64,000 nucleotides of DNA from Enterococcus sp. BWR-S5 (GTDB lineage Bacteria > Bacillota > Bacilli > Lactobacillales > Enterococcaceae), in contig NZ_JADOEQ010000004.1 of assembly GCF_016745255.1 (NCBI RefSeq), forward strand, positions 186,001 to 250,000, in the 5' to 3' direction. Made by a program: the position numbers and the translations under genes. The stretch's first letter is position 1. Each line of letters starts with the position of its first letter. The notes under the pieces are model-generated. The model had not been told where the DNA came from, searched no databases, and saw only the letters and a program-made list of their open reading frames with translations. This document shows positions 55,979 through 64,000 of this stretch, in pieces.

Positions 55979-57496
55979 ATGATGCTATTTGAAGAGTTGA
56001 TGATGGATGGTAATACACTAACCAAATTCAATATCTATAAGAAAATATACCACTCGAAGCAGCCCACTCTTCCAATTACCCAATTAGCAGCGGACTTTGA
56101 AATAAATTATCAGCAGGCATTGATTATTCTGGCCGAAATCAATCAGGAACTCACAGAATACTCCAAGCGGCAGCCTTCTATATTAAAAAAAGCTGGGAAG
56201 GTTCATACTGGTGCATTGACCGTCAGTATTGATGAATATCGTTACTTATTACTAAAAAAATCAATCCCTTTTATGTTCATTTTATATTTTTTGAATCATG
56301 ATCAGCCAACAATAGAAGATTTCTGCAACAAACATTATGTCAGTCAATCAACCGTTGCCAGAAAGATGGGGCCTTTAAAAAAACATGTAAAGCGCTTTAA
56401 TTTACGCTTCAGCTATCGAGAAGCAAATTTAACTGGTGATGAGCGCGTTGTTCGCGTCGCATTGTTTAATACGCTTTGGCTGGGAACTCGAGGCATAGCT
56501 TGGCCATTCAAAAATGTCAAACGTTCGGAGGCCGTCGAACTAGTTGAAGCCTTTGCAGAGTATTTTCCTTCGTCAAGAACCTATTTGGGTGCACAAGAGC
56601 TTTCTTATTTCGCTGCCATTTTTTTATCGCGTATAAGAAAAAAATTCTTCGTGAACTACGATCCAAAATACGATTTTTTAATGAAAGACAATCCCTATTA
56701 TGATTTTAAGCGTTTAAACAAAGTATTAGGTCCTGTCAGGGCACTGTCAGCTGAAAATCTTAAAGCTGAAAGCAGCTTTATTTTCTTTCTGGCTCATTAT
56801 GCACCGTTCTATACACTTGAAAGTGATCCTTCTTTACGTCAGACACTCACAGATTTTTTGAAACGAGAGAATAACATCCAAAAATTTGTAGAAAAGTTTA
56901 TTTCGTATATGCAAGAGGAAGTCTTTTATGAAAAGCCCGAGCTTTTGAATCAACTGCTTTTAAAGGGAAACTTGTTTAATGTCTTTTTTGTTTTCCATAT
57001 TCTTCAGCAGCCCTTCCCGAATCTTCAAGAGCTTGTTACACAGCCGGAGAAAAATCAACAGCAGATGGATATTCGTCTTGAAAAAGCGATACGCAACTTC
57101 CTTATCAAACATTTGAATCACAGCAACTATCCCTATCTGGCAGCCGTACAGTCTCAATTGATTTTATCTTTGAAAAATGTTTTACTTCCTTATTTGGATC
57201 AGATTGGGCATTCAAACAACTTAAAGGTCGGTGTAGCTTTTGAGCATGAATTTCTGCTTGTTAGAAACCTGTATCAATTTTTGAATCGCTTGGGATTTGT
57301 TGAAGCGTATCCTTACATAGATGGACACTCACAAAACTATGATTTAGTGATTAGTTCCTCTTTATTACCGTTAAAAACATATCCGGATCTTCCTCTTTAC
57401 TTTATGGATTTATCCTATGGAGATGAAGAATTGGCCTATCTCTACGTTCGCCTCAATAAACTGTTCAAAGAAAAAAATGCAGTAGCCGATGAATAA
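55979..57496 (+). CDS. Mga-family transcriptional regulator
   Basis: A 505-residue regulator of the Mga/PRD-like type: N-terminal helix-turn-helix segments (about 30-55 and 110-135, TIEDFCNKHYVSQSTVARKM), a long helical central region with the two PRD-like domains, and a C-terminal EIIB-like alpha/beta domain (about 410-500). Mga-type proteins activate surface-protein genes in streptococci and enterococci, often in response to PTS phosphorylation. No obvious target lies next to it. It has its own promoter region and terminator. Confidence 0.85.
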   Translation: MMLFEELMMDGNTLTKFNIYKKIYHSKQPTLPITQLAADFEINYQQALIILAEINQELTEYSKRQPSILKKAGKVHTGALTVSIDEYRYLLLKKSIPFMFILYFLNHDQPTIEDFCNKHYVSQSTVARKMGPLKKHVKRFNLRFSYREANLTGDERVVRVALFNTLWLGTRGIAWPFKNVKRSEAVELVEAFAEYFPSSRTYLGAQELSYFAAIFLSRIRKKFFVNYDPKYDFLMKDNPYYDFKRLNKVLGPVRALSAENLKAESSFIFFLAHYAPFYTLESDPSLRQTLTDFLKRENNIQKFVEKFISYMQEEVFYEKPELLNQLLLKGNLFNVFFVFHILQQPFPNLQELVTQPEKNQQQMDIRLEKAIRNFLIKHLNHSNYPYLAAVQSQLILSLKNVLLPYLDQIGHSNNLKVGVAFEHEFLLVRNLYQFLNRLGFVEAYPYIDGHSQNYDLVISSSLLPLKTYPDLPLYFMDLSYGDEELAYLYVRLNKLFKEKNAVADE

Positions 57497-57500
57497 AATA

Positions 57501-57550
57501 AACGATCAGTAGGACTATTCCAACTACGGATAGCTTACTGATCGTTTTTT
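57501..57550 (+). terminator. Terminator after the Mga-like gene
   Basis: AACGATCAGTA (57501-57511) pairs with TACTGATCGTTTTTT (57536-57550). Confidence 0.88.
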
Positions 57551-57580
57551 CGGCTCAAAAACCGAGTATCGACGAATAGA

Positions 57581-57610
57581 AAAAAGCGTGGCACTTTCAT
57601 AAGCCCACAC
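57581..57610 (-). terminator. Terminator after truA
   Basis: On the minus strand GTGTGGGC pairs with GCCACGC (with a G-U pair), followed by TTTTTT. It ends the ecf-truA transcript. Confidence 0.7.
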
Positions 57611-57666
57611 TTCTCTTCTTTTTCTTGGAAGAGTTCCCTTCCCACAATGCCCTAACTTAGAGTCTG

Positions 57667-58434
57667 CTATTCATTCTGACTCACAGGCTCCTCATACATC
57701 ACTTCAGCTAAATAGAGCCCTTCCGGATGTGCTGTTGGTCCTGCCAGATTACGATCCTTAGCGGCTAAAACAGCCGGTATGGAGGTCTCGTCCATCCGCC
57801 CGTTCCCTATTTTCAACAAGGTACCGACTAATATGCGAATCATTTTATACAAGAAACCGTCTCCTCTAAATGTAAAAAGAAGCTCATCTCCTTGTTCGTT
57901 GACCGTCATTTTTGCTTCATAGATTGTTCGAACCTTGTCCTCTACACTGCTGCCGGAAGCACAGAACGAGGTAAAATCATGCGTCCCAAGCAAATCAGGT
58001 AATGCTCGTCGAATTTTATCCAGTTCCAAAGGATATGGGTAATAACTGGCGTAAAAGCGTCGAAAAGGACTTCTTGGTTTTCCAATATCTACACGAAAGT
58101 GATAGGTTTTCTCCACAACATGATACCTTGCATGAAAATCCTCGGCAACCTTGGCTACACTTTTTACACTAATGTCTTCAGGTGTCTGCGTATCTAGCGC
58201 ATATCGAATGCGTTCCAGTGGTCGGTCCTCCGGATAATCGAAATGGATGACCTGTCCCTCCGCATGTACACCAGCATCCGTCCTGCCGGAACCAAAAATC
58301 TGTATTGTTCGACCATTATTCATTTTCTTTAACGTCTTTTCCAGCTCTTGCTGAACCGTTCGTCCATTCGGCTGTGACTGGAAACCGTTAAAATTTGTTC
58401 CATCGTAAGCAATCACTGCTTTATAACGAGGCAT
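57667..58434 (-). CDS. truA: tRNA pseudouridine synthase A
   Basis: A 255-residue TruA of normal length with the catalytic Asp in GSGRTDAGVHAEGQV (about 47-61), the opening YDGTNFNGFQSQPNGRTVQ and the RGDGFLYKMIRILVG region. It makes pseudouridines 38-40 in tRNA anticodon stems. It is the last gene of the ecfA1-ecfA2-ecfT-truA operon, 21 bp after ecfT, the order usual in Lactobacillales. Confidence 0.96.
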   Translation of the reverse strand: MPRYKAVIAYDGTNFNGFQSQPNGRTVQQELEKTLKKMNNGRTIQIFGSGRTDAGVHAEGQVIHFDYPEDRPLERIRYALDTQTPEDISVKSVAKVAEDFHARYHVVEKTYHFRVDIGKPRSPFRRFYASYYPYPLELDKIRRALPDLLGTHDFTSFCASGSSVEDKVRTIYEAKMTVNEQGDELLFTFRGDGFLYKMIRILVGTLLKIGNGRMDETSIPAVLAAKDRNLAGPTAHPEGLYLAEVMYEEPVSQNE

Positions 58435-58455
58435 TTACTTCACCTTTTCCTATCC

Positions 58456-59253
58456 TTAACTTCTTACCATTACCAATACCACAGTTAATACAGCAAACAC
58501 TGCCATTACCATAGTATCCCCTGTTTGCCAATGTAGAATACGGAATTTCGTTCGCCCGTCTCCTCCTTGATACCCTCTGGCTTCCATCGCAGTCGCCAAA
58601 TCTTCGGCACGATTGAAGCTGCTGACAAATAATGGAATCAGCAATGGAATCACGGCCTTCATCTTTTGAACCAGATTTCCTTCACCAAAATCAACACCTC
58701 GAGCACGCTGGGCATTCATAATTTTCTCTGTCTCATCCATTAAAGTCGGTACAAAACGTAAAGCAATTGACAGCATCAATGAAATTTCATGAACAGGCAG
58801 CTTTACCACTTTGAAAGGACGTAGCAAATACTCAATTGCATCTGATAAAGCCAACGGTGGTGTTGTTAGTGTCAGCAAGGTAGACATGAAGATAATCAAA
58901 ATGAAACGGCAGAAAATGAACAGTCCGTTAACTACGCCATATTCCGTAACAGAGAATATCCACCATTGAAAGTAAACAGCGCCTCCCTGTGTAAACAACA
59001 TCTGCAACGCAACAGTAAACAAGATCAACCAAAGCAACGGACGAATACCGCGAATAAAAAAGCGTAGATTGATTTTAGAAACTGCAATAGCGCCCAATGT
59101 AAAAGCACCAAAAATGGCAAAGGTCAGCCAATTATTTGCCAAAAAGATAATCGCAATAAAGTAGAAGCTAGCTAGTAATTTCGCACGAGGATCCATTTTA
59201 TGAATAAACGAATCACCTGGAATATATCGCCCGAAAATCAGTTTATTCATCAT
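58456..59253 (-). CDS. ecfT: ECF transporter T component
   Basis: A 265-residue membrane protein with five to six TM helices and the two Ala-Arg-Gly coupling motifs ([11 protein letters not shown] at about 190 and [15 protein letters not shown] at about 225). These contact the ATPases. It couples EcfA1/EcfA2 to various S components for vitamins. Its start overlaps the ecfA2 stop by four bases. Confidence 0.95.
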   Translation of the reverse strand: MMNKLIFGRYIPGDSFIHKMDPRAKLLASFYFIAIIFLANNWLTFAIFGAFTLGAIAVSKINLRFFIRGIRPLLWLILFTVALQMLFTQGGAVYFQWWIFSVTEYGVVNGLFIFCRFILIIFMSTLLTLTTPPLALSDAIEYLLRPFKVVKLPVHEISLMLSIALRFVPTLMDETEKIMNAQRARGVDFGEGNLVQKMKAVIPLLIPLFVSSFNRAEDLATAMEARGYQGGDGRTKFRILHWQTGDTMVMAVFAVLTVVLVMVRS

Positions 59254-60113
59254 CGTTCTTCACCAGCCTTTTCCAATAGAATCAAATCAGCCAGTTCGTC
59301 CGCTGTCAACGGTAATTTTGACATAGCGAAGCCTCGTTCAGCTAATCTTTCAGCAAACTCAGCTGCCGTAGGAACTCCCAACTGCTTTTCCTTCAACCAC
59401 TGGGTGTCTTGAAAAACATCGCCGGGCTTTCCAGTCTTCACTATCCGTCCTTTTTCCAGAACAAATACCTGATTGGCGTAATTTGCCACATCATCCATCA
59501 GATGGGTTACCAATACGATGGTCATTCCTTTTTCTTTATGGAGTTTCCAGAACATCTCCATCATTTCTTTTCGACCCTGCGGATCAAGTCCGGCTGTTGG
59601 TTCGTCTAAAACCAGCACCTCTGGCTCCATAGCTAGAACTCCTGCAATCGCAACACGACGCATCTGACCACCAGACAGCTCAAAAGGAGAACGCTCAAGA
59701 TAGCTTTCATCCAAGCCGACCAGCTTCAGCATCTCTTCTGCCAGCTTTCGGCCTTCTTCTTCTGATGCGCCAAAATTCTGAGGACCAAATGCAATATCCT
59801 TGGCTACTGTTTCTTCAAAAAGCTGTGCCTCAGGAAATTGAAACACAATACCCACTTTTTTTCGGAGCGGCTTCAAATTTTTATTATCAGTTTCAGGTGT
59901 GATTACACGGTCACCGATTGTTACTGTTCCCTTTGTTGGCTTAACCAATGCATTCAAATGCTGAAGCAATGTTGATTTACCACTTCCTGTATGACCGACA
60001 ATTGCTGAATAAGAGCCATCCTTAATCAACAAATCGATATCAAATAATGCACGTTGCTCAAAAGGTGTATTCGGCTGATACGTAAAATCTACTTGTTCAA
60101 AACGGATGTCCAT
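59250..60113 (-). CDS. ecfA2: ECF transporter ATPase EcfA2
   Basis: Start placed at ATG 60111-60113 ([13 protein letters not shown]), seven bases after GGTGG; an ATG six bases earlier is too close to that site. The 287-residue ATPase has Walker [10 protein letters not shown], signature LSGGQMRR, Walker [16 protein letters not shown] and switch [11 protein letters not shown]. It overlaps the end of ecfA1 by 25 bp, indicating translational coupling, and forms the heterodimeric energising module with EcfA1. Confidence 0.95.
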   Translation of the reverse strand: MDIRFEQVDFTYQPNTPFEQRALFDIDLLIKDGSYSAIVGHTGSGKSTLLQHLNALVKPTKGTVTIGDRVITPETDNKNLKPLRKKVGIVFQFPEAQLFEETVAKDIAFGPQNFGASEEEGRKLAEEMLKLVGLDESYLERSPFELSGGQMRRVAIAGVLAMEPEVLVLDEPTAGLDPQGRKEMMEMFWKLHKEKGMTIVLVTHLMDDVANYANQVFVLEKGRIVKTGKPGDVFQDTQWLKEKQLGVPTAAEFAERLAERGFAMSKLPLTADELADLILLEKAGEER

Positions 60114-60928
60114 AACCATTCCACCATACTTTCTTCAGTCAAATACTCTTTTGGTACCGCCATCCCACGTTCCTTAAGAGCGATTTTCAGTTTTTCAGGA
60201 AATGGAAGATCCAATCCCATAGCTATCAAATCCGTACCCGCGGAAAAAATTTTTTCCGGTGTTCCTTCATCAATCAGCTGCCCTTGCTTCATTACCAGAA
60301 TTCGATTGGCATTTGCAGCTTCATCAATGTCATGTGTAATGGAAATCACGGTCAGATTGCTTTCTGCTTTAATTTTTTGAATCGTTGCAATCACTTCTTC
60401 TCGTCCTTCCGGATCAAGCATACTTGTTGCCTCATCCAATATGATAATATCCGGACGCAAAGCGACAACTCCCGCAATCGCAACACGCTGCTTTTGTCCG
60501 CCGGAAAGACGCGCCGGCTCACGTTCAGCAAAGCTGTCCATTCGAACTTGTTTCAGTGCATCGTATACTCGCTTAACCATTTCATCACGAGGGATACCCT
60601 GATTTTCAAGTCCAAAGGCCACATCATCTTCTACAGTAGAACCGACAAACTGGTTATCAGGATTTTGAAAGACCATCCCAACCATCCGCCGAATATCCCA
60701 AACATTTTCTTCATCCAAAGCTTTACCGCCTACAGAGATACTTCCTGAAGCTGGAAGCAGTAATCCATTAATTGTTTTAGCCAGCGTTGATTTCCCTGAA
60801 CCATTGTGACCGATGATTGCAACCCATTCACCTTGTTCAATACTGAAGGATACATCATTCAACGCAGGAGAAGCATCTTCCGGCTGATAATTGAAGCATA
60901 TATTTTTAAGTTCGATTATTGGTTCCAT
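60089..60928 (-). CDS. ecfA1: ECF transporter ATPase EcfA1
   Basis: A 279-residue ATPase: Walker [10 protein letters not shown] (about 39-47), Q-loop [12 protein letters not shown], signature LSGGQKQR, Walker [16 protein letters not shown] and switch [12 protein letters not shown]. It is the first gene of the ecf-truA operon. A TATAAT box on the minus strand (plus 61017-61022) about 90 bp upstream is a likely promoter, needed because the usual upstream neighbour rplQ is separated by about 2.3 kb. Confidence 0.95.
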   Translation of the reverse strand: MEPIIELKNICFNYQPEDASPALNDVSFSIEQGEWVAIIGHNGSGKSTLAKTINGLLLPASGSISVGGKALDEENVWDIRRMVGMVFQNPDNQFVGSTVEDDVAFGLENQGIPRDEMVKRVYDALKQVRMDSFAEREPARLSGGQKQRVAIAGVVALRPDIIILDEATSMLDPEGREEVIATIQKIKAESNLTVISITHDIDEAANANRILVMKQGQLIDEGTPEKIFSAGTDLIAMGLDLPFPEKLKIALKERGMAVPKEYLTEESMVEWLWTSVLNK

Positions 60929-61230
60929 TTCTTACTCCTTCAATCATTTATTCTTCCTGATTCTAACAAAAAATCAGTTGTTTTGCTCGTTTCTTGATGC
61001 TTATTTCATAAATTCCATTATAACAAAAGAATCTTTGAATTGGGAGTTGAAACTGTCAAGACAACTATAATCTGATAAATTATTTTTCTTTACTCAATCA
61101 CTTTGGGTTTTATGGTAGTATGTAAGTGATATCCGGCAATAGGATTAACAAGAGAAAGAATTGTTTACTGCTAAAATGAGGAGGAAATTTTTGTCCCTCC
61201 CATCAGTTTATATAGAGAGGAAACAACACC
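60929..61230. other. Divergent promoter region between ecfA1 and the LUD gene
   Basis: It holds the minus-strand TATAAT for ecfA1 (61017-61022) and a plus-strand TATAAT at about 61066-61071. GGAGG...CCTCC arms (about 61182-61200) form a small hairpin near the LUD-gene leader. No other gene is seen. Confidence 0.45.
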
Positions 61231-61872
61231 ATGGAAGCTTATCAAAAACAGTTTTACAACACACTGGCTGAAAAAGTAAAAAAGAAATTAATCCACAGGA
61301 ACTTCAATGCGATTATCTGTTCAACTCTTGAGGACGCAAAGGAGGCTGCATTACAGTTAATTGATGAACAAGCAGTCGTTGCCTTTGGCGGCTCTGTTAC
61401 TGTGGTTGACTCAGGAATCATCGACTCCTTATATGAACGTAATCAACAAATTATCAACAGAGAGCTTGCGACAAGCATAGAGGAGCGGCATCAGCTGATG
61501 AAACGCTCCTTGCTTTCAGATGTCTATCTGACCAGTATAAATGGTCTGACGGATGACGGAATACTTGTTAACATGGACAGTGTAGGAAACAGAGTAGCTG
61601 CGCTAACCTATGGTCCTGATAAGGTATTTGCTTTCGTGGGGATGAATAAGGTCTACGGCGATTTAGATACAACGATAGCAACAGTCAGAAATAAGGTGGC
61701 GCCAAAAAATGCTTTCCGTCTAAATCTGCAGCAAACGCCCTGTGTGAGAACCGGTACTTGCGGTGACTGCCTAAAAGAAGAATGTATCTGCAGCACGCTG
61801 GCAATTACACGCCGATCCAAACTCAATGACAGAATTACCCTATTCTTAATTTTAGAGGAAGTTGGACTTTGA
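61231..61872 (+). CDS. LUD-domain (DUF162) protein
   Basis: A 213-residue protein of the LutC/YkgG-like LUD fold: VVAFGGSVTVVDSGI (about 49-63), DVYLTSINGLTDDGILVNMDSVGNR (about 96-120) and the FVGMNKVYGDLD segment. A cysteine cluster (CVRTGTCGDCLKEECICSTL, about 174-193) is present and could bind iron-sulfur or zinc. Single LUD proteins of this type are common in Firmicutes and of uncertain role; lactate utilisation needs LutA/B partners that are absent here. An AGAGAGGAAA site precedes the ATG. Confidence 0.85.
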   Translation: MEAYQKQFYNTLAEKVKKKLIHRNFNAIICSTLEDAKEAALQLIDEQAVVAFGGSVTVVDSGIIDSLYERNQQIINRELATSIEERHQLMKRSLLSDVYLTSINGLTDDGILVNMDSVGNRVAALTYGPDKVFAFVGMNKVYGDLDTTIATVRNKVAPKNAFRLNLQQTPCVRTGTCGDCLKEECICSTLAITRRSKLNDRITLFLILEEVGL

Positions 61873-61882
61873 GTTTGATTGT

Positions 61883-61928
61883 AAAAAAAGAGAAGGGTAG
61901 CCATTTTAGTGACTGCCTTTCTCTTTTT
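61883..61928. terminator. Bidirectional terminator
   Basis: AAAAAAAGAGAAGGGTAGCC and GTGACTGCCTTTCTCTTTTT pair imperfectly with A- and T-runs on both sides, between the convergent LUD and lipoprotein genes. Confidence 0.85.
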
Positions 61929-61938
61929 CGCTATTCAT

Positions 61939-62658
61939 TTATACTTGATTGTTGGTCACTTTCACATAGATACCTTCTAATACACCATCAGTAGTGTATT
62001 CAACCGTAAAATTCTTCCTAATTGGTGCAGTTTCTTCATCCGCATAAATTGGCACGATTTCACCTTTAATGGCTTCTTCATCTGCTACCTTCTCATTGAA
62101 GTCTGCGATAAGCTGATCGACATCTTCTAATTGGAGAATTTCAGCAAGCTTCTTCAACGTATCTTCCAAAGATTTTCCATGAAATTCACCGTCACCCGTC
62201 CAATTAAGAATTTGAATCTCTTCACTGGCCAGTTTTACTTTCTTCGATCCCTCCATATAGCCATAGGTTGCTTTCGCAGTTCCTAAGGATACTAGCTCAT
62301 CATCTTTTGCATAGCCAATTTCTCTAGAAACCGTTAATGTATTCTCTGAGGCATTCACTTGATAGTCGCTGTCCTTCAGCTCTACCCCATCAATAGAAAA
62401 ATCATCTTGATAAACTTTTTCAAATTCAAAATAAGAAGGCAACAGCTCTACATTGAAGCGATCCTTCAACTCACCCTCCAGCTCGTCCTCCGATACTGTA
62501 TAATCGTAGCCGCCAAACTTCTTTTCCTGGTCTGCTTGCCACACAAACGCTGATTCTGCTTCTGATAGCTTCTCTGTTTCTTTATCCTTGTTTTCCTGCT
62601 GGCACCCACTAAATAATAGTAAGGGTAAAACTAACAGCCATTTACTGTATTTCTTCAT
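61939..62658 (-). CDS. Lipoprotein of unknown function, paralogue of the one at 19793
   Basis: A 239-residue lipoprotein (lipobox LLLFSGC, Cys about 19), with a charged start (QQENKDKETEKLSEAESAF), KKFGGYDYTV, a helix near GKSLEDTLKKLAEIL and a C-terminal EYTTDGVLEGIYVKV. The layout and several positions match the 248-residue lipoprotein at 19793-20539. No known domain. It lies between the ribosomal-protein operon and ecfA1, a position usually empty in related genomes, and is transcribed alone. Confidence 0.75.
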   Translation of the reverse strand: MKKYSKWLLVLPLLLFSGCQQENKDKETEKLSEAESAFVWQADQEKKFGGYDYTVSEDELEGELKDRFNVELLPSYFEFEKVYQDDFSIDGVELKDSDYQVNASENTLTVSREIGYAKDDELVSLGTAKATYGYMEGSKKVKLASEEIQILNWTGDGEFHGKSLEDTLKKLAEILQLEDVDQLIADFNEKVADEEAIKGEIVPIYADEETAPIRKNFTVEYTTDGVLEGIYVKVTNNQV

Positions 62659-62954
62659 TGTGCTCCTCCTGCAATATCCTTATTAACCCTATCCATCAAA
62701 AATCGTTCACTTCTTCATTCTATTGCTACCTTCTTCCCTTTGTTAAAAAGAGAAAGATTGTGATGCGTATAGTGATTTGCGCTTCATTCAGCAGTTATCT
62801 CTCTACTACTGTAATAAATACACATAGTAATATTATATTTCATTGTATTCTGAACGTCTATATCAATTTTGATAGATAAATAATAAAAATTCTGTTTTAT
62901 TTTCTTTATTGCTTTTTTAACTGGATTCATTACAATCTTCAATGCTTTAGATAA

Positions 62955-63060
62955 AATAAAAAAAGCAGATTTGTTGGAATGAACGAAAATAGCTTTAACG
63001 ACTACAGCCCTCAAGTTATCTGCTAAACAGCTACTCTACTATTCCGGCAATAAATTAGTC
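62955..63060 (-). ncRNA. Candidate small RNA with its own terminator
   Basis: On the minus strand a TATAAT box (plus 63064-63069) is followed about 40 bases later by AGCAGAT. After a 48-base loop ATCTGCT follows, then TTTTTTTATTTT (ending near 62955). No convincing open reading frame starts within it. It could be a ~100-nt RNA or the far end of the rplQ transcript. The rest of 62659-62954 holds only the AT-rich upstream region of the lipoprotein gene. Confidence 0.35.
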
Positions 63061-63124
63061 ACTATTATATCTTGCTCCCAAAAACCTGCTTTTTCTACCT
63101 TGCTAGTTAATGTTGTTCTATGTA

Positions 63125-63221
63125 CAAAAAAAACACCTTATATGATGAGTGCCTGTCCGCCGGAAACCAGCGGACATGGCGCGAGCTAGACTCGGAGTCG
63201 CCTCCAACATCATAACACTCT
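63125..63221 (-). ncRNA. L17 downstream element RNA
   Basis: Directly after rplQ, on the minus strand, GAGTG-ATGATG pairs with CATCAT-CACTC-type arms. Inside lie GGAGGCGACTCC, GCTCGCGCC and GTCCGC/GCGGAC, and the element ends in GGTGTTTTTTTT. Position and multi-stem form fit the L17 downstream element, a conserved RNA known from 3' ends of rplQ in lactic acid bacteria and Listeria. Its function is unknown; it also acts as the terminator. Confidence 0.75.
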
Positions 63222-63259
63222 AAAAGAATCATCTATAAAGTGACGGTATAGTTTGATTA

Positions 63260-63640
63260 TTAAACAAATTCAATGATTACCATTGGCGCAGCATCTCCGC
63301 GTCTAGGTTCAGTTTTAAGAATACGAGTGTATCCACCTTGGCGTTCAGCATAACGAGGACCTAAGTCATTGAATAGTTTTTGCAAAGCTGATTCAACTAC
63401 GATAGCCTCATTTTCTTCACGAACATTGGCAACTTCATTACGTACGTAAGCAGCAGCTTGACGGCGTGCATGAAGATCTCCACGTTTACCTAAAGTAATC
63501 ATTTTTTCAGTTGTTGAACGAATTTCTTTCGCACGAGCTTCAGTCGTAACGATGCGTTCGTTAATAATTAAGTCAGTTGTTAAGTCACGCAACATCGCTT
63601 TACGTTGGCTTGATGTGCGTCCTAATTTACGATAACCCAC
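63260..63640 (-). CDS. rplQ: 50S ribosomal protein L17
   Basis: A 126-residue L17 of standard length, opening [20 protein letters not shown] and containing [14 protein letters not shown] and [16 protein letters not shown]. It is the last gene of the alpha operon, 27 bp after rpoA, with a GGAGGG site. It binds 23S rRNA in the large subunit. Confidence 0.98.
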   Translation of the reverse strand: MGYRKLGRTSSQRKAMLRDLTTDLIINERIVTTEARAKEIRSTTEKMITLGKRGDLHARRQAAAYVRNEVANVREENEAIVVESALQKLFNDLGPRYAERQGGYTRILKTEPRRGDAAPMVIIEFV

Positions 63641-63667
63641 GTTGGTTTCCCTCCTTCGTAAAAAGTA

Positions 63668-64000
63668 TTAATCGTCTTTACGTAAGCCTAAACCCAGATC
63701 ATGTAACTTCAGCTTAACCTCTTCAAGAGATTTACGACCTAAATTACGTACTTTGATCATTTCAGGTTCAGATTTGTTTGTAAGCTCTTGTACAGTATTA
63801 ATTCCTGCACGTTTCAAACAGTTATATGAACGAACAGACAAGTCTAATTCTTCGATGGTCATTTCCAGCATTTTTTCTTTCTGTGTTTCTTCTTTTTCTA
63901 CCATGATTTCAGCGTTTTTCGCTTCATCAGTAAGATTTACAAAGATATCTAAATGCTCAGTCATGATCTTAGCAGCTAGGCTAAGAGCTTCTTGTGGAAT
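63668..64000 (-). CDS. rpoA: RNA polymerase alpha subunit, C-terminal part (partial)
   Basis: The frame is open to the right edge, giving about 110 residues from [20 protein letters not shown] to the stop. The segment is the alpha C-terminal domain with [23 protein letters not shown] and [16 protein letters not shown], the helix-hairpin-helix fold that contacts UP elements and activators. The apparent ATG at 63964 is internal, not the start. Confidence 0.97.
   Translation of the reverse strand: MPQEALSLAAKIMTEHLDIFVNLTDEAKNAEIMVEKEETQKEKMLEMTIEELDLSVRSYNCLKRAGINTVQELTNKSEPEMIKVRNLGRKSLEEVKLKLHDLGLGLRKDD

Noticed and set aside
62784-63014. Minus-strand frame of 76 residues
   Set aside because: It starts at TTG without a ribosome binding site and crosses the terminator of the candidate small RNA.

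Overview
The window looks like chromosomal DNA of a low-GC Gram-positive coccus of the order Lactobacillales, most likely an Enterococcus. The evidence is gene content: WxL-domain surface proteins with a DUF916/DUF3324 partner, an Apf/LysM secreted protein, an Mga-family regulator, and the order rpoA-rplQ-ecfA1-ecfA2-ecfT-truA with an L17 downstream element RNA. Gene density, AT-rich spacers and intrinsic terminators fit this. I see no rRNA, tRNA, CRISPR array, prophage or insertion sequence.

Layout. 1-5.95 kb: start of a GAF protein, a YjeM-type amino-acid transporter, then an RpiR regulator, an orphan PTS IIC and a GH1 phospho-beta-glucosidase. 5.97-9.2 kb: a short UvrA-like ABC protein divergent from a double-HTH MerR regulator. 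9.4-16.2 kb (minus strand): two leucine-rich secreted paralogues, a divergent Tag-type glycosylase, a stress-protein/SDR pair, a nitroreductase and a MacB-type ABC exporter. 16.4-19.3 kb: two tandem secreted paralogues of unknown function. 19.8-34.4 kb: a minus-strand WxL/csc surface-complex locus. In transcription order it holds an atypical response-regulator-like protein, a 1320-aa WxL adhesin, a small wall-anchored protein, two WxL proteins, a DUF916/DUF3324 protein, a two-TM protein, two signal peptidase I homologues, a YfhO-type membrane glycosyltransferase fused in frame to a lipoprotein, and another lipoprotein. 34.9-37.3 kb: a coiled-coil pair, one member carrying a 94-residue tract of only Asp, Glu and Tyr. 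37.6-46.2 kb: metallophosphoesterase, GH73/LysM hydrolase, an lplA-metN-metI-metQ-like operon, an HdeD-like protein and an Apf-like protein. 46.9-57.5 kb: queG, a YczE/YitT-type membrane protein, a lysine-riboswitch-controlled ABC importer, LOG, phosphatase, MazG, GNAT, BrnQ and an Mga-like regulator. 57.7-64 kb: truA/ecfT/ecfA2/ecfA1, a LUD protein, a lipoprotein, then rplQ and the 3' end of rpoA.

The strongest candidate for an undescribed system is the extended WxL locus at 19.8-34.4 kb, possibly together with the acidic coiled-coil pair beside it. It couples WxL/WxL-interacting surface proteins to dedicated signal peptidases (one with Arg in place of the catalytic Lys), a glycosyltransferase-lipoprotein fusion, and several membrane proteins with strongly polybasic cytoplasmic segments.

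All calls rest on reading the sequence and protein motifs; no database search was run. Promoter and RNA-structure calls are by eye. Where a start codon was moved from the longest reading frame, the entry says why.
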